Origin: Saccoglossus kowalevskii
Lineage: Eukaryota; Hemichordata; Enteropneusta; Harrimaniidae
DNA: 31,403 nucleotides
Assembly: GCF_000003605.2 (NCBI RefSeq)
Contig: NW_003116451.1
Coordinates: forward strand, 909,288 to 940,690
Reading direction: 5' to 3'
Shown one piece after another: positions 27,753-31,403 of this stretch. Made by a program: the position numbers and the translations under genes. Each line of letters begins with the position of its first letter. Position 1 is the stretch's first letter. The notes beneath the pieces were generated by a model that saw only the letters and a list, made by a program, of their open reading frames with translations, was not told the origin of the DNA and made no database searches.

Positions 27753-28929
27753 GTGAGTTTATTGTGTTCAATGATACAATCCTATAGCTAGACATTTTCC
27801 AACACGTTCCAGTAGTACGGACATCTTACATACGAGTCATGTCACTCATCGAAGTAACGAATATAATTTGTTCACAACTTACATCTAAACTGGACCAAAC
27901 ACAGCCGTCACTCACAATTAATTCATCGACTAAACAGCGATCAAAATTAACAACCCGCATGTATTTTAAGCGAGATCGCGCTTGATTTAACAAATTAGCG
28001 CCTCACATACCCATTTTCTATAATGATTTGAGGCACAGGTACCGCGGAGTTGTGATCATTTTAGCGATAATATCGTGTGGTTTTAAGCAGTAAATGCTTT
28101 CAGTGTGAAAAGAAATTGTAATTTATCACGTGTTTCCGTAGGTTTTAAACAGGCTTAAGCAAACTGGAAATCTCTCATTTACAGCGGACTCCGTCTGAGC
28201 ACCTTGATCCAGAGTATACTGCCAACACTCTCTAATGTTATTTGCCATACAAACCATTTACAACAATTATTCCCTATTTCATCCTATCAACAACAGTTTT
28301 CCGAGTTACGTTTAGCATTTACCTACCTTGAACGGAATAGGTGCGATGTACTTTTGGAAAACACCTTTCCAATAAGACTCTATAGCCTCTAGCGACGAAT
28401 CGATTCTGTGACGTCAATATGACGTAGATGAGTGCAATATCAACTCTGTCTGGTAGTGTATGTGTTTTTTTCATATTGAATGTATTAACGTATAACTATC
28501 AATAAAAACGCTACGACAGATTCGATTATTATACGGGAGAGCCAATGCACTGCAATTTTCTAGCTGCAGTAGTGAAGTTAAAATTACATTGTTTTGAACC
28601 TTTTGTTTTTTTCACAGCTTTGGTTTCAACATAATCGAAAACTATTTATGATCTCCGTGTTGCGTATAATAATGCATTTCGTTTATTCCTGGACATCTGG
28701 CATATGGTGCGTCTTTTCACTCTATATTTGATTTGTTCTGCATGTGTTGGCCCTGAGATGATGAATTTGAGATCTTTACCAATCGTTGATAATCTTATTC
28801 TCCTAGGTGTGCATACTTGACAACAACGCTGTTTCAACTAATAAAGTTTACACTCGTACATAACGATCTAGACTAGCACTGAATGCACGTCTTGCGTGTG
28901 TCAATCTATTAAAAGCACTGGCGTCAACT

Positions 28930-29390
28930 CAAAAACAAAATAGTAACTTTAGGCAAACACTCAAGCAGATTAGAATGAGTTATATCAAAGATTTTGACTC
29001 AAAGATTTGTATGATAATACATTTTGCGCGAAGCAACGACCAAATATATTTTTGCAGATTTATCCACTTTTCCTGAGTGCCGATGTGAGCTGCCTGGCAC
29101 GTTTGACCAAGAAATGATAATGAGCCGTGGTTTCTTGCGAACCTTCGAGAGGTCAAAATTCTTTCAATGAAAAAATTATATCATGTAAAAAATAGTAACT
29201 TTGGGCCACACTCCAGCTAAGTAGATTGTGATATGTCCGAAGTTTTTACTCCAAGCTTTGAAGGAAGGTATTCACAAATCGTTTTGTGGCTGTTGCTATG
29301 ACAATAATGGACCAGGGTTTGTTTCAGAATATACCATCAACTTGGAGTGAAGGTGTGACCTGCTTGCCAAGTAGTAAAATATATAGTAAT
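28930..29390. repeat. Diverged direct repeat, two units about 252 bp apart
   Basis: The unit starting AAAACAAAATAGTAACTTTA (28931) recurs as GTAAAAAATAGTAACTTTGG (29185). Matching order is kept for CACACTC, AGATT, GATAT, TTTTGACTC/TTTTACTCC and TTTGTATGATAAT. This is an old tandem duplication or part of a longer repeat. No coding frame is seen. Confidence 0.55.
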
Positions 29391-29922
29391 ATAGTAAAAT
29401 TAACCGAAGCGTTATATCTAAATGAAGCAGATTTTAATAAAATTATTGTGGATTAATTTAGAAAAATAACATCTAAAAACATAAAATAAAATGTGCTTAG
29501 TGAAAATGACAATAACAACATAAACGGTCATGGAATGTCCAACTTGTTTCTCCGAAATCACACAGCAAAAATCAATGAAGTTTTAACTGGATGGCGACAC
29601 CGTTTGTATTTTTAATTACCTAAAGTAGTGTCTAAACATAACATATACTAAAACAAAGTAAGTCAGATACAATGTAGCCGATGATTAATATATACGTGTT
29701 TGACGCCGATTACTATAAACGAAAGAAGTCACATTTACCGCCGCCAGGCGTACTGTTGATAACAAGCGCCATTCGTTTGACGACAGATCCTTATTGATAC
29801 AGTATTATACCAACGGTTGGATTTTTGACAAGCTTCCAATAATCTTTTATAAACAAAACAAAATGATATACGCTGCTCATGTTAAATTGTCGAGCTTAAT
29901 CAATTTCCCATGTAATGGTTAA

Positions 29923-30077
29923 AGCGGGAGAGTCGTCACCTGCGCACGCGCGGGAATTGAATCCCAAGCGACGATAACAACAGAGCTAAAATGCAAAGGC
30001 TCATTGGTAGACGCTTGTTTGTAAACAATGACACGCTATGGCCATCTTACGCATGCGCAGGTGACGACTCCCTTGCT
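29923..30077. mobile_element. TTAA-flanked MITE, short subfamily (copy 2), next to a stop codon
   Basis: TTAA flanks both ends (29919-29922 and 30078-30081). Ends AGCGGGAGAGTCGTCACCTG and CAGGTGACGACTCCCTTGCT are inverted repeats. It lies 18 bases past the carboxylesterase stop codon, so it probably makes up part of that gene's 3' UTR. Confidence 0.85.
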
Positions 30078-30099
30078 TTAAATAAATAGTGTTTAAAAA

Positions 30100-30367
30100 T
30101 CACAAGTACATTGTGATTAAAGCGAATATAAACAACGTAACATGCATCGGAGAACACGTGATGGCGCTACTCTGGTATGTAGCAAACCCTTGCAATGGCG
30201 CGAAGTCTCTGTACGCCACTTTTGGGTAGTAATCCTGAAAGAAGAGCATCGTCCGGGAACGGTAGTGATACGTGTTTCTAATAACATCGTTGAACTCCAA
30301 ATATGCATCGTTGGTTACGTTGAAAGGTTCCCATATGGTCCCGTTTAGCGGTGTCGGGGTGGGGTTC
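30100..30367 (-). CDS. Carboxylesterase terminal exon
   Basis: 88 residues starting NPTPTPLNGTIWEPFNVTND and ending in the hydrophobic tail, with the stop at 30102-30100. NGT and NVT are potential N-glycosylation sites, consistent with an extracellular protein. Confidence 0.87.
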
Positions 30368-31070
30368 CTGAAACCAATATATTAGGTTATAGGTTTTACA
30401 CAAATTCCATGACGAGACTAAAAAAATATCAACACAACAGTACCGTCATATTTTAACCCGACTCCCTATTTATTTATTTTTTATTAATTCAATACACAGT
30501 TCAACGGGCAAACCCAATTAACAGAACTGGAAAAAATAAACAATACATAAAAAAAAACACACATACAAATACAAATACAAGAATATGCATATATACATCA
30601 AAATGACAAAGTAACAAAATAAAATTAAAAATAATTATACAGTACTGATATATTAGGTTACATAATAGCTTGATTGGATTATTATTATTATTTATGTAGC
30701 TTTGCTAACTAATTATTGAACAGAGTTTGAACAGGGTTTCTCGTTACATGACGAAAAACTTACCACTCAACATAATAAAACACGAGAAGAAGTTCTAGAT
30801 CAGTCTAGTTTTTGGTGTAAGATATTCAGTGGATCACACGTGACACATTGGAGGAAACAAATAACTTGATTTGAAAAATAAAGCGTACTTACCCATATTT
30901 TGCTAAATTTGTGATCGATCTCATAAAAAACTCACTCACTTCTCGGTCTAGATCACTCCAGGAGGGTTGAGTTGACCAAGAGTCCCATTCGCAGACCCAC
31001 GGACAGGTACGATCCGGTCCCATAAACGGAGTGCCCCAGGAATAAGGCAAGTCACTACTATGAGTAGCTC
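30100..31070 (-). CDS. Carboxylesterase/cholinesterase-family protein, last two exons (partial)
   Basis: The minus-strand join is 31070-30893 and 30367-30100, coding for the C-terminal 148 residues of an alpha/beta-hydrolase esterase. The first exon opens GATHSSDLPYSWGTPF, the family motif whose histidine is the catalytic-triad base. It continues through DREVSEFFMRSITNLAKYGN, the conserved helix before NPT. The second has TIWEPFNVTNDAYLEFN and YHYRSRTMLFFQDYYP, matching the WPxY...YL and R...FW endings of the family. Phases match (TATGG|gtaagt to GGTTTCAG|G). The tail ends in SSAITCSP then HVTLFIFALITMYL, which looks like a GPI-attachment signal or short membrane anchor. Upstream exons with the active-site serine lie beyond the window. 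Confidence 0.88.
30893..31070 (-). CDS. Carboxylesterase exon with the catalytic-histidine motif
   Basis: The acceptor TCTATTACAG and donor gtaagt enclose the exon. Only one frame is open, giving GATHSSDLPYSWGTPF, DRTCPWVCEWDSW and EFFMRSITNLAKYG. Two nearby cysteines in CPWVCEW are not something I recognise as standard for the family. Confidence 0.88.
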
Positions 31071-31285
31071 CTGTAATAGAAGTATTCGGTGATAACGATA
31101 ACCGTCATGATAATCCTCCAATCGCTCAAATGTTCAGTAGTTTTATCAACTTTTTTGTGATTTCTTTTTTGATTTTGGTCCGCATGGACATAATTTCCCC
31201 TTTACTACAGGCAGGAGATTTATGGATTTATTTTTGTAAAAGGTGGTTCGCGACTTGATTATTCACTGTGATTAACCTACTAGTA

Positions 31286-31403
31286 ATAAGTTTATTACGA
31301 GAACACCTCAAAATATGCACGAAGACAGTACAGCTGAAATATCGACCGACGTGCAGCGGAGGTCGAAGCGCGGCGTACTGTCTGAGTGCATATTTGAGGT
31401 GTT
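31286..31403. mobile_element. Hairpin MITE, copy 2, cut by the window edge
   Basis: ATAAGTTTATTACGAGAACA, CACCTCAA, TATGCACGAAGACAGTAC, a loop containing ATCGACCGA, then GTACTGTCTGAGTGCATATT and TTGAGGTGTT. It aligns with 10175-10288 along both arms, with a longer GC-rich loop. The right end is outside the window. It would lie in a carboxylesterase intron. Confidence 0.8.

Larger units (their letters stand above)
26932..30099. other. Intergenic DNA between the GPx 5' end and the carboxylesterase 3' end
   Basis: No exons are recognised. The stretch contains micro-palindrome D (27508-27547), a hAT-like MITE (27600-27752), a diverged long direct repeat (28930-29390) and a TTAA MITE (29923-30077). 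The GPx promoter must lie just above 26931, but no core motif is clear. Confidence 0.5.

Noticed and set aside
28370..28400. Similarity of CTTTCC..ATAAG...CTCTAGCGACGAA at 28367-28400 with 11873-11909.
   Set aside because: The shared stretch is about 30 bp with several mismatches and no defined ends. It may be a remnant of a dispersed repeat but is too short to annotate.

Overview
This is animal nuclear DNA: AT-rich, intron-split genes with GT-AG splice sites, Kozak-type starts and many miniature transposons. The genes look like a marine invertebrate. The terminal-repeat element at 10-535, with its GAC/GGAC-rich block, resembles repeats I associate with molluscs, so a lophotrochozoan is my best guess, but that is weak inference.

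All four genes I can support lie on the minus strand. From high to low coordinate they are: (1) the last two exons of a carboxylesterase/cholinesterase-family gene (30100-31070, continuing beyond the right edge); (2) a complete two-exon secreted glutathione peroxidase (20893-26931, 232 residues) with an in-frame UGA selenocysteine codon and a recognisable SECIS hairpin in its 3' UTR; (3) a complete gamma-glutamyltranspeptidase (7024-18140, 13 exons, 599 residues, phases closing at every junction); (4) the first coding exon of an ANTXR-like von Willebrand A-domain receptor (3326-3474), whose remaining exons lie beyond the left edge. The GPx and GGT are adjacent and co-oriented. Both act on glutathione outside or at the surface of the cell.

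The rest is repeat-rich. There is a 39-bp minisatellite of about 31 units (21590-22800) in the GPx intron. There are miniature inverted-repeat elements of several types: TA-flanked (5409-5736 and 8121-8486; 3770-3963; 8683-8842), TTAA-type (1957-2112, 7497-7778, 13687-13975, 29923-30077), Mutator-like with a 10-bp duplication (24206-24355), hAT-like (25306-25708, 27600-27752), and hairpin copies at 10175 and 31286. A sequencing gap (20219-20268) sits in the loop of a large inverted repeat.

The most unusual signal is a set of very short, nearly perfect palindromic insertions, 15-33 bp in total, each beginning CA, ending TG and flanked by a direct repeat of 7 bp or 6 of 7 (7336-7364, 8231-8277, 10797-10838, 27508-27547). 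Three share the word GTCCCTC at the same offset from the end. One sits in a MITE whose uninterrupted sister copy lies in the same window, so the empty site can be read directly. A 372-bp fold-back element (10670-11041) has the same CA...TG ends and a perfect 7-bp duplication. These may be minimal hairpin transposons.
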